DNA of 64,000 nucleotides from the NCBI RefSeq assembly GCF_001038505.1, contig NZ_LDPY01000001.1, forward strand, positions 62,001 to 126,000. Reading direction: 5' to 3'. Made by a program: the position numbers and the translations under genes. Shown here piece by piece: positions 9,157-17,896 of the stretch. Below the pieces are notes generated by a model. That model had not been told where the DNA came from. It saw only the letters and a program-made list of their open reading frames with translations, and did not search any database. Source of the DNA: Puniceibacterium sp. IMCC21224. Lineage in GTDB: Bacteria; Pseudomonadota; Alphaproteobacteria; Rhodobacterales; Rhodobacteraceae. Position 1 is the first letter of the stretch, and each line of letters starts with the position of its first letter.

Positions 9157-10665
9157 TTAAGTTTTCACTGATGGTAGTTCCGACACCAGCCGGAGGGAGG
9201 CGTTGATCCCCTCAAGCTGGTAATGCGGCCGCAGGAAGAATCGGGCGTTATAATATCCGGGCCGTCCTTCAACGCTGTCCACCTGCACCTCGGCAGCAGC
9301 CAGCGGTCTTTTGGCCTTGGCCTTGTCATCAGCCATGGCCGGATTGGCCAGCACGTAGCGATTAATCCACTCGCTGAGCCAAATTTGCATATCGGCGCGT
9401 TCCTTGAACGTCCCGACCTTGTCGCGCGCAATCGCCTTGAGATAGTGGGCGAACCTGCTGACCGGAAACAAATACGGCAGGTTGGCCGACAGGCGCTCAT
9501 TCGCCTGCGCATCCGGGTCGACCAGACGGCCGGCCCGGGTTTCGTCGTCCTGCAGGCTGTGCGCACCGATAAAGGCCGCGACATCCGTATTCTTGCGGTG
9601 CAGAATCGGCATCATTCCCAGCTTGGCCAACTCCGCCTCACGGCGGTCGTCGATGGCAATCTCGGTCGGGCATTTCATCGACACCGACCCATCATCGGTC
9701 GGGAAGGTGTGGACCGGCAGGTTCATCACCGTGCCACCGGATTCCACGCCGCGGATCTGCGTGCCCCAGCCGGAAATCTTGTGGCTGCGGTTGATGTTCA
9801 CGCCCATGGCAAAGGCGGCGTTCATCCAGACATAGTGGTCGTGCTGGCCGTCGATCTCTTCTTCGAAATCGAAGCCTTTGACAGGCACAGTTTCCGCGCC
9901 ATAGGGCAGACGGCCCAGCACACGCGGCATCGTCAGTCCGATATACCGGGCATCCTCTGATTCCCGCAGGCTCTGCCATGATGCATAATCTGGGCTGGAC
10001 GTGATCTGCTCAAGATCCTGCGGGTTGGGTAGTTCCTGCCAGCTTTCCATACGGAACAATTGCGGCGCAGCGGCGGCAATGAACGGCGCATGCGCCGAGG
10101 CGCAGATGCCACTAAGATTGCGCAGCATGCCCACATCCTTGGGCTTGTGGCTGAATTCATAGGCTCCGACGATGGCGCCAAAGGGTTCGCCGCCGAACAT
10201 CGAATATTCGTCGCTGTAGACCTTTTTGAAGACCGGCGACTGGTCCCACATCTGACCTTCGTAATCTTCAAGATGGTCGGCCAGCTCGTCCTTTTTGACG
10301 TTCAGCACCCGGATCTTGAGCTTTTGATCCGTCTCGGTGTTGTTCACCAGATAATGCAAACCGCGCCAGGTGCCCTCGATCTCGCGGACTTCGGGGGCGT
10401 GCAGGATTTCGTTCATCTGCTTGGACAGCATCTGGTCGATGCCCGCGATCAGCGACTTGATCGACTTGACCGCATTGCCGGAAATCGCAGCAGTGCCGGA
10501 CCGCTCTTTGGCGGCAAGCGCCAGATTGGCCACCAGCGACTGGAGCTTTTCGCCCTCGGAATCCTTGACCCTGAAATCCTTTTCCAGCAGGTCGCTGAAT
10601 TCCCCCAGATCAATCGCTTCTGCCTCGGCTGCGCCGCCTGCTGCCTGCTTTTCTTCTTCGGCCAT
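9157..10665 (-). CDS. tssC: TssC (VipB), T6SS contractile sheath large subunit
   Basis: This 502-residue protein is the sheath large subunit. Typical stretches include EGTWRGLHYLVNNTETD near residue 95, EPFGAIVGAYEFSHKP, a CPTEIAIDDRREAELAKLG region, and the C-terminal FLRPHYQLEGINASLRLVSELP. With TssB it forms the contractile sheath around the Hcp tube, and ClpV recycles the contracted sheath. It follows tssB with a 2-nt gap, so the two subunits are almost certainly co-translated. Confidence 0.96.
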   Translation of the reverse strand: MAEEEKQAAGGAAEAEAIDLGEFSDLLEKDFRVKDSEGEKLQSLVANLALAAKERSGTAAISGNAVKSIKSLIAGIDQMLSKQMNEILHAPEVREIEGTWRGLHYLVNNTETDQKLKIRVLNVKKDELADHLEDYEGQMWDQSPVFKKVYSDEYSMFGGEPFGAIVGAYEFSHKPKDVGMLRNLSGICASAHAPFIAAAAPQLFRMESWQELPNPQDLEQITSSPDYASWQSLRESEDARYIGLTMPRVLGRLPYGAETVPVKGFDFEEEIDGQHDHYVWMNAAFAMGVNINRSHKISGWGTQIRGVESGGTVMNLPVHTFPTDDGSVSMKCPTEIAIDDRREAELAKLGMMPILHRKNTDVAAFIGAHSLQDDETRAGRLVDPDAQANERLSANLPYLFPVSRFAHYLKAIARDKVGTFKERADMQIWLSEWINRYVLANPAMADDKAKAKRPLAAAEVQVDSVEGRPGYYNARFFLRPHYQLEGINASLRLVSELPSVKT

Positions 10666-10667
10666 GC

Positions 10668-11207
10668 TCAGCTCTCCTTCTCTTCGGACGTCGCGGCCAT
10701 GGCCTGTTCGGCGGCCTGTGCCAGCAGCGGCTCGTTGCCCAGCAGCTGCGCAATGCGCTTTTCCGCGTCGACCTTGCCATCCATGTAGCCCAGCAATTCC
10801 TCAAGCTGCTTGCGCATCTTCAGCAATTCGGCCAGCGGCGGCACCTGTTCGGCGATCTTGTCGGGGGCAAAATCGCTCATGCTTTTGAACGACAGATCGA
10901 CGAACAACTCTTCCTCGGTGTCGGCGCCATCGGCAGAGGGCAGCGTGTTGGGCACGCGGGCTTTCACACGCGGGCTGAGCGCCTCCATGAACTTGCTGAA
11001 CCGGCCCGCATCGGTTTCGACAAAGGTTCGGTCATTGATCGGCTTCTTGGCCTCTTTCGTCTCCGAGGCGCCCGCCAGATCGGCCATCACCCCCATGACA
11101 AATGGCAATTCGATCGTGGTCGGGCTGCCGTAATGCTCTACATCATAGGCGATCTGCACCCGTGGCGCCCGGTTGCGTTCAATCACCTTCTGCTTGCTGT
11201 CGCTCAT
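10668..11207 (-). CDS. tssB: TssB (VipA), T6SS contractile sheath small subunit
   Basis: This 179-residue protein carries the TssB signature RVQIAYDVEHYGSPTTIELPF, followed by VMGVMADLAG. TssB interdigitates with TssC to form the extended sheath. It lies between tssA and tssC in the standard tssA-B-C order, with a GGAAGGAATT-type ribosome site a few bases upstream. Length and motif content are normal, with no sign of degradation. Confidence 0.96.
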   Translation of the reverse strand: MSDSKQKVIERNRAPRVQIAYDVEHYGSPTTIELPFVMGVMADLAGASETKEAKKPINDRTFVETDAGRFSKFMEALSPRVKARVPNTLPSADGADTEEELFVDLSFKSMSDFAPDKIAEQVPPLAELLKMRKQLEELLGYMDGKVDAEKRIAQLLGNEPLLAQAAEQAMAATSEEKES

Positions 11208-11228
11208 TCCAATTCCTTCCTTTAAACG

Positions 11229-12350
11229 TCACTTCTTTTTTGGTTCGTCGACCCCCGCGATGCTGCGGAATTCTTTCAGTCCGGACGGCGCGATCTCCTC
11301 CATCAATTCAAGGAAATCCATCGCCACCATCCGCCGCATCCGCCGTGCCAGATGCGGGATCGGGCTCGAGGGTTCGGTGCGTTCGTAAAATCCAATAATG
11401 CGGTCGAGGCTGGTTTCGACATCGCGGCGCGAATTGATTGTGCCGGAGGCAGACGCTGCGCTGACCGGCGTCGCCTGGCCTGCGGGCGCGACAGCAGCCG
11501 GGCTGTCCTCGACCAGAGTCGCATCCGTGCCCGTTGCCGCGACCGCCTTTTCAATCGTCTTGCGGCAAAGTTGAAGAAAACTGGCCAGCTCAGTCAGCGA
11601 CAGCCCCGGCTGACTGCCAAAACCGCCCTTGTCGTCAACCGCAGCCGTCAGCGCAGCAATCGCCGCCTCGCAGGCTTTGAGGCCATCCAGCATGTCGGCG
11701 GCGCGCTCGGCCTCTTCTGCTGCCAGCGCGCGGGTCGCGGCGGTGACGCGGTTCACCCGCTGACCATGCGCCGCAACCAGCGCATCCTTTTCCGCCTGAT
11801 TCAGCCCCGACGCCGCCTGATTCAGCATTTCGAAATCGCTCTGCGTTCCGGCTGCCAGATCGTCGCCAGTCAGCGGGCCGATGCCGCGCGCATTCAGCAT
11901 GATGCCAAACCGCAGATCCCCCAGCAGGCCGTTCTCGTCATTCTCAAGCTGGCGGATCGCGTTGAGACGTGGCAGCGCCGCCGCCTTGGCATCGTCACGC
12001 TCGCGCAGGGCCGGGTGCAGACTATCCCAGAATTGGGTCACGCTGTCAGTCAGCAGGCCCAGCCCCTGCGCCAAATCCGAAAACCCGCCGACATTGTACA
12101 GCGCCCGCACAAGGATCGTTAACAACCGCAGATCACGACCATCTTCGGCCAGCGCCTGACCATCGTCCAGAATGCCCTGCCAGTCCACGTTCGGGACAGC
12201 GTCACTCACGGACCCGTCAGGGTTGTGCCGTGCGTCCCGCGCTGCGGGGTCCATCCGCCGCTCAATAGAATGAAAACGCGCGTCATTGCGCAGTTCCACG
12301 CCAGACGGCAAATCATCCTTGATCGGCGTAAGGAGGCGACCAATGTCCAT
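11229..12350 (-). CDS. tssA: TssA, T6SS assembly/cap protein (ImpA N-terminal domain)
   Basis: This 373-residue protein has the ImpA N-terminal domain over about residues 5-130, including DLPSGVELRND, NVDWQGILDDGQALAEDGRDLRL and SVTQFWDSLHP. A helical middle region is followed by a variable C-terminal domain ending in a lysine-rich tail. TssA coordinates baseplate and tail growth. It is the first gene of the structural operon on this strand. About 117 nt of non-coding DNA separates it from the TonB-like gene upstream, so it may have its own promoter there, though I see no clear promoter motif. Confidence 0.92.
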   Translation of the reverse strand: MDIGRLLTPIKDDLPSGVELRNDARFHSIERRMDPAARDARHNPDGSVSDAVPNVDWQGILDDGQALAEDGRDLRLLTILVRALYNVGGFSDLAQGLGLLTDSVTQFWDSLHPALRERDDAKAAALPRLNAIRQLENDENGLLGDLRFGIMLNARGIGPLTGDDLAAGTQSDFEMLNQAASGLNQAEKDALVAAHGQRVNRVTAATRALAAEEAERAADMLDGLKACEAAIAALTAAVDDKGGFGSQPGLSLTELASFLQLCRKTIEKAVAATGTDATLVEDSPAAVAPAGQATPVSAASASGTINSRRDVETSLDRIIGFYERTEPSSPIPHLARRMRRMVAMDFLELMEEIAPSGLKEFRSIAGVDEPKKK

Positions 12351-12467
12351 GCCTCAGTGCCTTTTTAAAATTCCTAAACAACTATGTGGGAGTGTTTCAG
12401 AAGATTTTGATTCTTGCAAGAAACCCGGCCAACCGCAGACTCTGCGCCTGCGGGACTTCGCCCACGG

Positions 12468-14090
12468 TCAGCGCGCCACCGCCGAGGTTGCGACAAACAG
12501 ATACACCCATTCGCCGCGAAACTCTGGGTCTGCGGCGCGCACATCGGCAACCCGATCCCGCATCCGGACAAGGTAGGGTTCGGCCAACTCAACCAAAGGC
12601 GGTAGATCATCATAGAGCGGTCGGTTCGCCGCAAAAGCCACGGCGATGTCCTGACCAAAGGGCGCCGCTATCCGCAAGTCGAGGTCATCACCCCGACCGA
12701 CGGCAAACACTTGATCCGGGGCCATCAACCGCAACGGCGTGCGGTCGTTGGGCATCAGGTGCAGCACCTGCCCGCTGGCGTCAAAGTAATCCACGTAGAC
12801 ATAGGCCGGATATTCCGGCGCGATCAGGTCGATCACCAGCCGGTCACCTTCGGCAAAGGCATATTCACGGACCTGCGCATTTTCGCCGACCAGATCACTG
12901 TCGGTCAACTGCTCTTCGGACTGCGGCAAACCAAGGGCGGCGATGGCATCCAATAGCCCGCATTGCGGGCGCGGCAGGATTTGCAAACTGTCGCGCAGCG
13001 CCAGCGCACCACCGATCTGGGCCCTGAGATTGGCCAGAAGCGGCGCGCGTGCCCCAGCGTCGGGCACGTGGCCGCGCAGTTCGAGCGTACCCGTCGCCGC
13101 GTCAAAGACCGTATGCACCCTGGCACAGTCCGGCGCGGCCATGGCACGACTCATGCGGTCGCGGACATCGCGCCCCCCCGCCGCGCCCGGCTGAAGAAAG
13201 GCCTGCAACGTCGCCAGACTTTGCGCATCCAGGGTGACGCCGCCCGCGCCACTCCATTCCAGGCCCGCCTGTACGGTCTCGCCTGCACTGTCCAGCGCGA
13301 CGGCGCGACCAGTGTCAGCCGCGCGCGCGGCCAGTCGGATGCCTGTGGGACGGGACGGATTTGCAACCGTCCCCGACACGGGCAACGCCCCCACCGACGG
13401 CACAGCCGGTTCAGCGCGCAACACGGCTGCCACTATCTGGGCCGCAGCCACGCGCCCGCCAGATACGGTGCGCGATGTCGCAGGCGATCGGGCAGGACGT
13501 GCGGCGACACGCGTCCCGATCATGTCACCCGCCCGTGTTACGGCCAGGTCCGGCGCGATCGACGGGATGCGCATCAGACCGACCTCGACTTCGCCCAGCA
13601 CCTGCTCGGACACCGGCAGGTCCGTTGCGCGGTTGATTGGCACTGACACTGCACCAACCCGCGCCATGTCAGGCGTCGCAGCACGTTGCAAAAAACCTTG
13701 AACCTCAACTTCTGTCAGTGCAACGGCTGGCGTCGGCGCGGCTCCGGTTCGCAGAGCGGGCGGAGCAATCGCATTCTGTCGTGCGCTCTTTACTCTGGCC
13801 CCGGTCAGCGGCGCATTGTCCGGTATCACCGGACTGGCCCGGCGCTGTGGCACGCCCTGCCCCGCGACCCGCGCGCCGCTTGCTCCGGCGCTGACCGCAG
13901 ATGACGCGTCGGGGGTTCGCGAAATTGCAATGGCGCGCGACACCTGCATCGTTGCCAGCAGAATACGGCCCGAGTCCGCATTCTGCTGCGGCATCGGGCT
14001 GGGCGCGAGCCAAGGAACCAACGCAAACGCCGCACCCAGATGCAGCACCAACGAGCCCACCAGCGCCAGACTGCCCCGCGCGAAGCTCAT
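12468..14090 (-). CDS. TonB-like membrane-anchored periplasmic protein with BON-like and DUF4384-like C-terminal module
   Basis: This 540-residue protein starts with one transmembrane anchor (about residues 6-28), followed by roughly 300 residues of Ala/Pro/Thr-rich, probably disordered sequence, as in TonB-type transducers. From about residue 345 it has a folded region: a Cys-containing BON-like segment (DCARVHTVFD, then GTLELRG), a second Cys segment, and a strand-rich unit with PAYVYVDYFDASGQVLHLMPND, reminiscent of DUF4384. The same two-part module ends the Ser/Thr kinase at 24221-26314. The gene is the last of an ExbB-ExbD-ExbD set, so it is probably the energised partner of that proton channel. 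The start at 14090 follows the exbD stop. The function is inferred. Confidence 0.6.
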   Translation of the reverse strand: MSFARGSLALVGSLVLHLGAAFALVPWLAPSPMPQQNADSGRILLATMQVSRAIAISRTPDASSAVSAGASGARVAGQGVPQRRASPVIPDNAPLTGARVKSARQNAIAPPALRTGAAPTPAVALTEVEVQGFLQRAATPDMARVGAVSVPINRATDLPVSEQVLGEVEVGLMRIPSIAPDLAVTRAGDMIGTRVAARPARSPATSRTVSGGRVAAAQIVAAVLRAEPAVPSVGALPVSGTVANPSRPTGIRLAARAADTGRAVALDSAGETVQAGLEWSGAGGVTLDAQSLATLQAFLQPGAAGGRDVRDRMSRAMAAPDCARVHTVFDAATGTLELRGHVPDAGARAPLLANLRAQIGGALALRDSLQILPRPQCGLLDAIAALGLPQSEEQLTDSDLVGENAQVREYAFAEGDRLVIDLIAPEYPAYVYVDYFDASGQVLHLMPNDRTPLRLMAPDQVFAVGRGDDLDLRIAAPFGQDIAVAFAANRPLYDDLPPLVELAEPYLVRMRDRVADVRAADPEFRGEWVYLFVATSAVAR

Positions 14091-14100
14091 GTGCGGGCCC

Positions 14101-14505
14101 TCATGATTCAGGCGGCGTGACCACAATCACCACCTCTCCCAACGCGGCCGCCTCGAGGGCGCTGACCAACGGCAGCACATGGCGCAGCGCCACGTCCCGA
14201 TGCGCATTGATCCGGATCAGGCGCGCGCCGTTACGCGCCGCTGCGGCAGTGACGAGCGCGAGCCAATCCTCGGCCGCCGCCGTATTGCCGTTCACCGCCA
14301 GCGCACCGTCCCGCGCCACCGACAGGGTCACACCACCGCCCGGCATGTCGCGGCCCGACACCGCGACCGGCGGCAGCACCTCGAACGGGGCGGACGCGTC
14401 AAGCCGCGCGACCAACAGAAAGAACACCAGCAAAAAGAACACGACATCAACCAGGGCGATGATCGGTTCGGGCGCGGGACGATGATCGGGGCGATGCAGC
14501 CTCAT
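14101..14505 (-). CDS. exbD: ExbD/TolR-family proton-channel component (second copy)
   Basis: This 134-residue protein has a single N-terminal transmembrane helix containing the channel aspartate Asp20 (ALVDVVFFLLVFFLL), followed by a small periplasmic domain, as in ExbD/TolR. It overlaps the preceding exbD gene by 4 nt and precedes the TonB-like gene. Two different ExbD-type proteins in tandem suggest a heteromeric ExbD dimer. ExbB-ExbD channels convert the proton motive force into motion of a periplasmic partner. Here the partner is probably the downstream TonB-like protein rather than an outer-membrane transporter system, because no TonB-dependent receptor is nearby. Confidence 0.85.
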   Translation of the reverse strand: MRLHRPDHRPAPEPIIALVDVVFFLLVFFLLVARLDASAPFEVLPPVAVSGRDMPGGGVTLSVARDGALAVNGNTAAAEDWLALVTAAAARNGARLIRINAHRDVALRHVLPLVSALEAAALGEVVIVVTPPES

Positions 14506-14894
14506 CCCTCCGCCTCCAGACGGATCAGGCGTGCGTCGGTCACGCCAGCCGCCGCGACCGCGTCCATCAGATCCGTCAGCGCCCAGAGCGGTGCCGCGCC
14601 AGTCGGCAGGATCAGCACCCGTTGCCCCGGCGTGGCCAACACCGATGCCAATACGTCAGGGGTAACGTTCCGCCCCCGCAACACCACCTGCCCGTCAGCG
14701 CCGATACGCAACAGTACCGTGGTGGCCGTGCCCCCCGACTCCGACGACACCGATCCGTCCTGTACAACCGGGATCATGTCCAGATCACGGTAAACCGACG
14801 TGACCATGAAATAGACCAGCAGGATGAACAGCACGTCGATCAGCGGCACCAGCGAAATGCGCCGTGCCGATGCAGCAGGGCGCGCCAGCCTCAT
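14502..14894 (-). CDS. exbD: ExbD/TolR-family proton-channel component (first copy)
   Basis: This 130-residue protein has the ExbD layout: a basic cytoplasmic start, a transmembrane helix with the conserved aspartate Asp20 (LVPLIDVLFILLVYFMV), and a periplasmic domain. It overlaps the ExbB gene by 4 nt at its start and the second ExbD by 4 nt at its end, so all three are translationally coupled. Sequence similarity to the second copy is limited mostly to the transmembrane region, so this is an old or functionally divergent pair rather than a recent duplicate. Confidence 0.87.
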   Translation of the reverse strand: MRLARPAASARRISLVPLIDVLFILLVYFMVTSVYRDLDMIPVVQDGSVSSESGGTATTVLLRIGADGQVVLRGRNVTPDVLASVLATPGQRVLILPTGAAPLWALTDLMDAVAAAGVTDARLIRLEAEG

Positions 14895-15511
14895 GGCGTA
14901 TCCTCGTCGCGCAGCCCCCGTGCCAGCGACACCCGGCCAATCAGTCGCTCCATTTCGGATGTTCCCGCCTCGACCCGCGCTTGCAGGATCGCCGCGCCGA
15001 TCACGGCAGGGATCGCTACCACCAGCCCCGCCGCAGTGGTCAGCAGCGCCTGCCAGATTCCCCCGGCAAGGATCGAGGCATTGGCCGCGCCCTCGGCCAT
15101 CTCAAGCGAGCGGAATGACTGGATCATGCCCAAAACGGTGCCCAGCAAGCCGAGCAGCGGCGCAATCATGCCCACCAGCTCCAGCAGGCGGATGCCCCGC
15201 CCCATGCGCCGCACTTCGGCATTGCCAAGCTGTTCAAGATCAGCCGACAGCACCGCCGCAGGCACCCGACGTCGCAGCAGATCGCCCGCGCGCGCAGCCA
15301 CCCGACCGGCAGGCGTGCGGGTGTCATTCGGCGAATCGCCCGCGTCGCCCCGCTCCAAGGTATCAATCCAGCCGTCCCGCGCCCCCTGCCCCCGGGTGAC
15401 ACCGCGCAGGTCTATCAGCCGCGCCAGAAATACCGCCACCGACAGCAGCGACAGCGCCGCCAGCACCAACAGAACCGGTCCGGCCGTTCCCAGATCCTGA
15501 ATCCCGATCAT
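14891..15511 (-). CDS. exbB: ExbB/TolQ/MotA-family proton-channel protein
   Basis: This 206-residue protein has three predicted transmembrane segments: one near residues 10-30, and two in the second half around LVGMIAPLLGLLGTVLGMIQSF and the TTAAGLVVAIPAVIGAAIL region. The last two carry the typical MotA/TolQ/ExbB sequence. It would form the pentameric channel around the ExbD pair encoded next. It sits 3 nt after a small exported protein gene and overlaps exbD by 4 nt. Its location inside a T6SS cluster, with no iron-uptake genes, suggests a role in energising or controlling the secretion apparatus. Confidence 0.87.
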   Translation of the reverse strand: MIGIQDLGTAGPVLLVLAALSLLSVAVFLARLIDLRGVTRGQGARDGWIDTLERGDAGDSPNDTRTPAGRVAARAGDLLRRRVPAAVLSADLEQLGNAEVRRMGRGIRLLELVGMIAPLLGLLGTVLGMIQSFRSLEMAEGAANASILAGGIWQALLTTAAGLVVAIPAVIGAAILQARVEAGTSEMERLIGRVSLARGLRDEDTP

Positions 15512-15514
15512 GCG

Positions 15515-15934
15515 CTATTTCACCAGCGGGGCGGTGGCCTTGCTCTGCAAGGACAGCACGGCAAAGCAATCCAGCTCATCACCATTCTGCGGGCGGCAGG
15601 TGGCGATGTCGTGCAGTAGGATTTCAGAGATCCCGTCACAGGCGATGCCAGGAAATTCGAACAGCTTCAGCGTTGTCCGTTCCAGCGGCAGCGGGGCTGC
15701 ATCCACCGTCAAAAGCTGGTCGATGACGCCCTGCCCGTCCAGAATCGCCAACGACATCTCGAACGCCGCGAGCGAGCGGCCCAGATCGTTGCGAAACAGA
15801 AAAAACGCGCGGCAGGCATCGCCCTCGCCGGGTTCGAGCTTGTTCAGTTCGACCGTCAGGCCGCCGTCTTGCGCCATGACACTGCTTCCAGGCAGCCAGA
15901 AAACCACCAATGCGGCCCACAAGATTCGTTTCAA
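15515..15934 (-). CDS. Small exported protein of the ExbBD operon, function unknown
   Basis: This 139-residue protein has a clear Sec signal peptide ending near ...GSSVMAQD, so it is probably periplasmic. The mature part has four cysteines (DACRAFFLF, IACDG, ATCRP, LDCFA), which could form two disulfides, and a beta-rich pattern. I do not recognise a named family. It is the first gene of the exbB-exbD-exbD-TonB-like set, 3 nt from exbB, so it may act with that channel. The start is a TTG at 15934, supported by a GGAGG ribosome site 7 nt upstream. No good ATG start exists in frame. Confidence 0.7.
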   Translation of the reverse strand: MKRILWAALVVFWLPGSSVMAQDGGLTVELNKLEPGEGDACRAFFLFRNDLGRSLAAFEMSLAILDGQGVIDQLLTVDAAPLPLERTTLKLFEFPGIACDGISEILLHDIATCRPQNGDELDCFAVLSLQSKATAPLVK

Positions 15935-16107
15935 ATGCCATCCTCCTCAAATCGTCCTGCCCCAGAGATAGCAGATTCCACGCCTGCCTTGTGCATTTTC
16001 CGGCTATCCTCCGCGCACAGTCACGCCCGGCTTCAGTGCCCACTTGGTGAATCGCCAGTCCCGTGAAATACTGAACGTATTGGTTGAAGCATATTCCGGA
16101 GAGCATG

Positions 16108-16530
16108 ATGAACGTCAGGGAAAATGTGGACGGTGTGGTGATTGGCATGTTTCTGGGGTTTCGCGGCGGTGCGCCGCTGGTTGTCTTTCCCTCGAACCCG
16201 CACGATCACGCCATTCCGGCGCGCAGCCTCTGCGCCCTGACCGCCGATGACGCGGGGTCCGAGATCGCGCTGCTGTTCGAAGATGGCGCCCGTGACCGCC
16301 CACTGATCATTGGCCGCATCGTTGAACCAGTACGCCAGAACACTGCGCCGCAAGTGATCCATGACGGCAAAACCGTGCGCATCAACGCGCAAGAACGGAT
16401 TGAACTGCGCGTCGGCAAAGCGGCGATTGTGATGGAAAAGGACGGCCACATCACCATACGCGGTACCCATCTGGTCAGCCACGCATCGGGTTCAAACCAT
16501 ATCCGCGGCGGCTCAGTGAATCTGAACTGA
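16108..16530 (+). CDS. DUF6484-type T6SS-associated protein
   Basis: This 140-residue strand-rich protein contains a short beta-barrel-like half (DGVVIGMFLGFRGGAPLVVFP, then FEDGARDRPLIIGRIV) and a repeat-like tail with hydrophobic strands (KTVRINAQERIELRVGKAAIVMEKDGHITIRG). The tail resembles the spike-type repeats of VgrG/PAAR-associated proteins. It matches my recollection of DUF6484 proteins found beside T6SS effector genes. Two adjacent ATGs exist (16105 and 16108); the second has better spacing from GGAG. Its stop overlaps the next gene's ATG (TGATG). It reads divergently from the exbB operon. Confidence 0.65.
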   Translation: MNVRENVDGVVIGMFLGFRGGAPLVVFPSNPHDHAIPARSLCALTADDAGSEIALLFEDGARDRPLIIGRIVEPVRQNTAPQVIHDGKTVRINAQERIELRVGKAAIVMEKDGHITIRGTHLVSHASGSNHIRGGSVNLN

Positions 16531-16883
16531 TGGCAGCGCCGGTGCTCAGGGACATCGTGCGGCGGCACGCGGAAGAGTCTGCGCATCTGTGGTGCGTCTA
16601 CGACTGGCATCTGCTGCATCCCGACGAAAATCCCGACATGGACGAAGAACGGATGGACCGTCTGATCGAGCGGCTGAACGCGCATCTCGACGGGTTGCGG
16701 GTGGCGGGTGAGGACGGACAGGTGATCGCACAGGAACGCTATGACGCATTTCCCGAGGCGGGCGAACTCTTTGTGCTGCGGATGCTGCAGCCGGCGGCGC
16801 GACATCTGCGAGTGCATGATCTGGATCTGGACGCGGTACGCGACTATCTAGATGCAATGCTGCCCGGCGAAGAACAGACCTGA
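16530..16883 (+). CDS. Stand-alone N-terminal domain of TIGR02270-type T6SS-associated protein
   Basis: This 117-residue protein has the pattern seen at the N-terminus of TIGR02270 proteins: RDIVRRHAEESAHLW, then a negatively charged helix and RLNAHLDGLRVAGEDG. In that family this region precedes a long HEAT-repeat body, and typical members are around 400 residues. Here the frame stops at 16883 and the next gene comes in on the opposite strand, so the HEAT part is missing. It is either a true short variant or a truncated gene. It is coupled to the DUF6484 gene by a TGATG overlap, and its role is unknown. Confidence 0.55.
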   Translation: MAAPVLRDIVRRHAEESAHLWCVYDWHLLHPDENPDMDEERMDRLIERLNAHLDGLRVAGEDGQVIAQERYDAFPEAGELFVLRMLQPAARHLRVHDLDLDAVRDYLDAMLPGEEQT

Positions 16884-16937
16884 GACGGCTATCGTCAGCC
16901 TGCGCCCCGGCGGCCCCTGGTCACGCCAGGTCCACGA

Positions 16938-17858
16938 TCAGCCGCCGTCTTCTACAGTTACTTCGATCAGCCGTTGCCATTCGTCGCCATCCAGCCGCAG
17001 AATGTCGCTCATCCCGAATGACCACAGCACACCGTCGCAAGCCACGATGTCATAGAAATGGTCTGCCATGTCGCTGGCGATTTCCTCGATCTCGAGCACA
17101 TCGTCGACCATTTCGAGCAACATCGTGAACCCCGCCGCATAAAGCGTGTCATCATAGAGCGCGATGCCCCAGAGATCGATCAGATCATCTTCGGTATCCA
17201 GCACTTCGAACGCATCGCGGCGGCCCTTGGCGATGATGCCCGACTGGCCGCAGAGATAGACGACGCCATCCTCGGCACAGGTTACCGCGTGGAAGGCGGC
17301 ATTGGTCATACATTGGATCGGGGTCCACGCCTGCCCGTCAAACCACCAGACGATGCCTTCGGATCCGGCGGCATACACCTCGTCCGGGGCGAACCCCGCC
17401 ACCGCCTCGAGTATGTTTTCGTCATAGTCTTCGAACAACGTGCCACCGACAGAAATATCCTCCCAGTCACCCGAGGGGCGCTTGCGAAATGCCTGCAACG
17501 CGGTGCCCACGGCAAACAGCGTGTCACCCGCACATGTAATCGCCCGCATCGGGCCACGCGGAACAGGCAACTGGGTCTCTTCGATCGCGCCGCCACCCAG
17601 GTAACGCACCGCCTGCCCCCATTGTCCCAACCCCCAGGCGTCATCGCGACCGCCGGGGCCAAAGGTGGTGGACACCACGTTATAGAGGTGCTTGGCCAGA
17701 TTGCGTGCGGTGCCGCCCTGGACCAGGAACACCGTCGAATGCGGCTCGTCAGGATCGTCGGCCAGTTCGTCCAGCATCAACACCAGAATCATCGTTGTTG
17801 CATCAAACGCGCTGCCATTCACGATCCGAAACTTGGGAACAAAGGGACGCATGGTCAT
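16938..17858 (-). CDS. Beta-propeller-like protein downstream of T6SS effector, candidate immunity protein
   Basis: This 306-residue protein is acidic, has no signal peptide and no transmembrane helix, and consists of repeated strand blades. Recurrent units such as MRAITCAGDTLFAVGTALQAF, FHAVTCAEDGVVYLCGQSGII and LWGIALYDDTLYAAG look like a kelch/Ycf48-type propeller. It lies 38 nt downstream of the DUF4150-nuclease effector, the usual position of a cognate immunity gene, and it is the last gene of the clpV-DUF2169-KS-effector operon. The immunity role is inferred from position only. A second in-frame ATG at 17852 has better ribosome-site spacing than the ATG at 17858. Confidence 0.6.
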   Translation of the reverse strand: MTMRPFVPKFRIVNGSAFDATTMILVLMLDELADDPDEPHSTVFLVQGGTARNLAKHLYNVVSTTFGPGGRDDAWGLGQWGQAVRYLGGGAIEETQLPVPRGPMRAITCAGDTLFAVGTALQAFRKRPSGDWEDISVGGTLFEDYDENILEAVAGFAPDEVYAAGSEGIVWWFDGQAWTPIQCMTNAAFHAVTCAEDGVVYLCGQSGIIAKGRRDAFEVLDTEDDLIDLWGIALYDDTLYAAGFTMLLEMVDDVLEIEEIASDMADHFYDIVACDGVLWSFGMSDILRLDGDEWQRLIEVTVEDGG

Positions 17859-17896
17859 TCCTTTCTCGGGTAAATGCGGCAGACAACACTCAGGCG

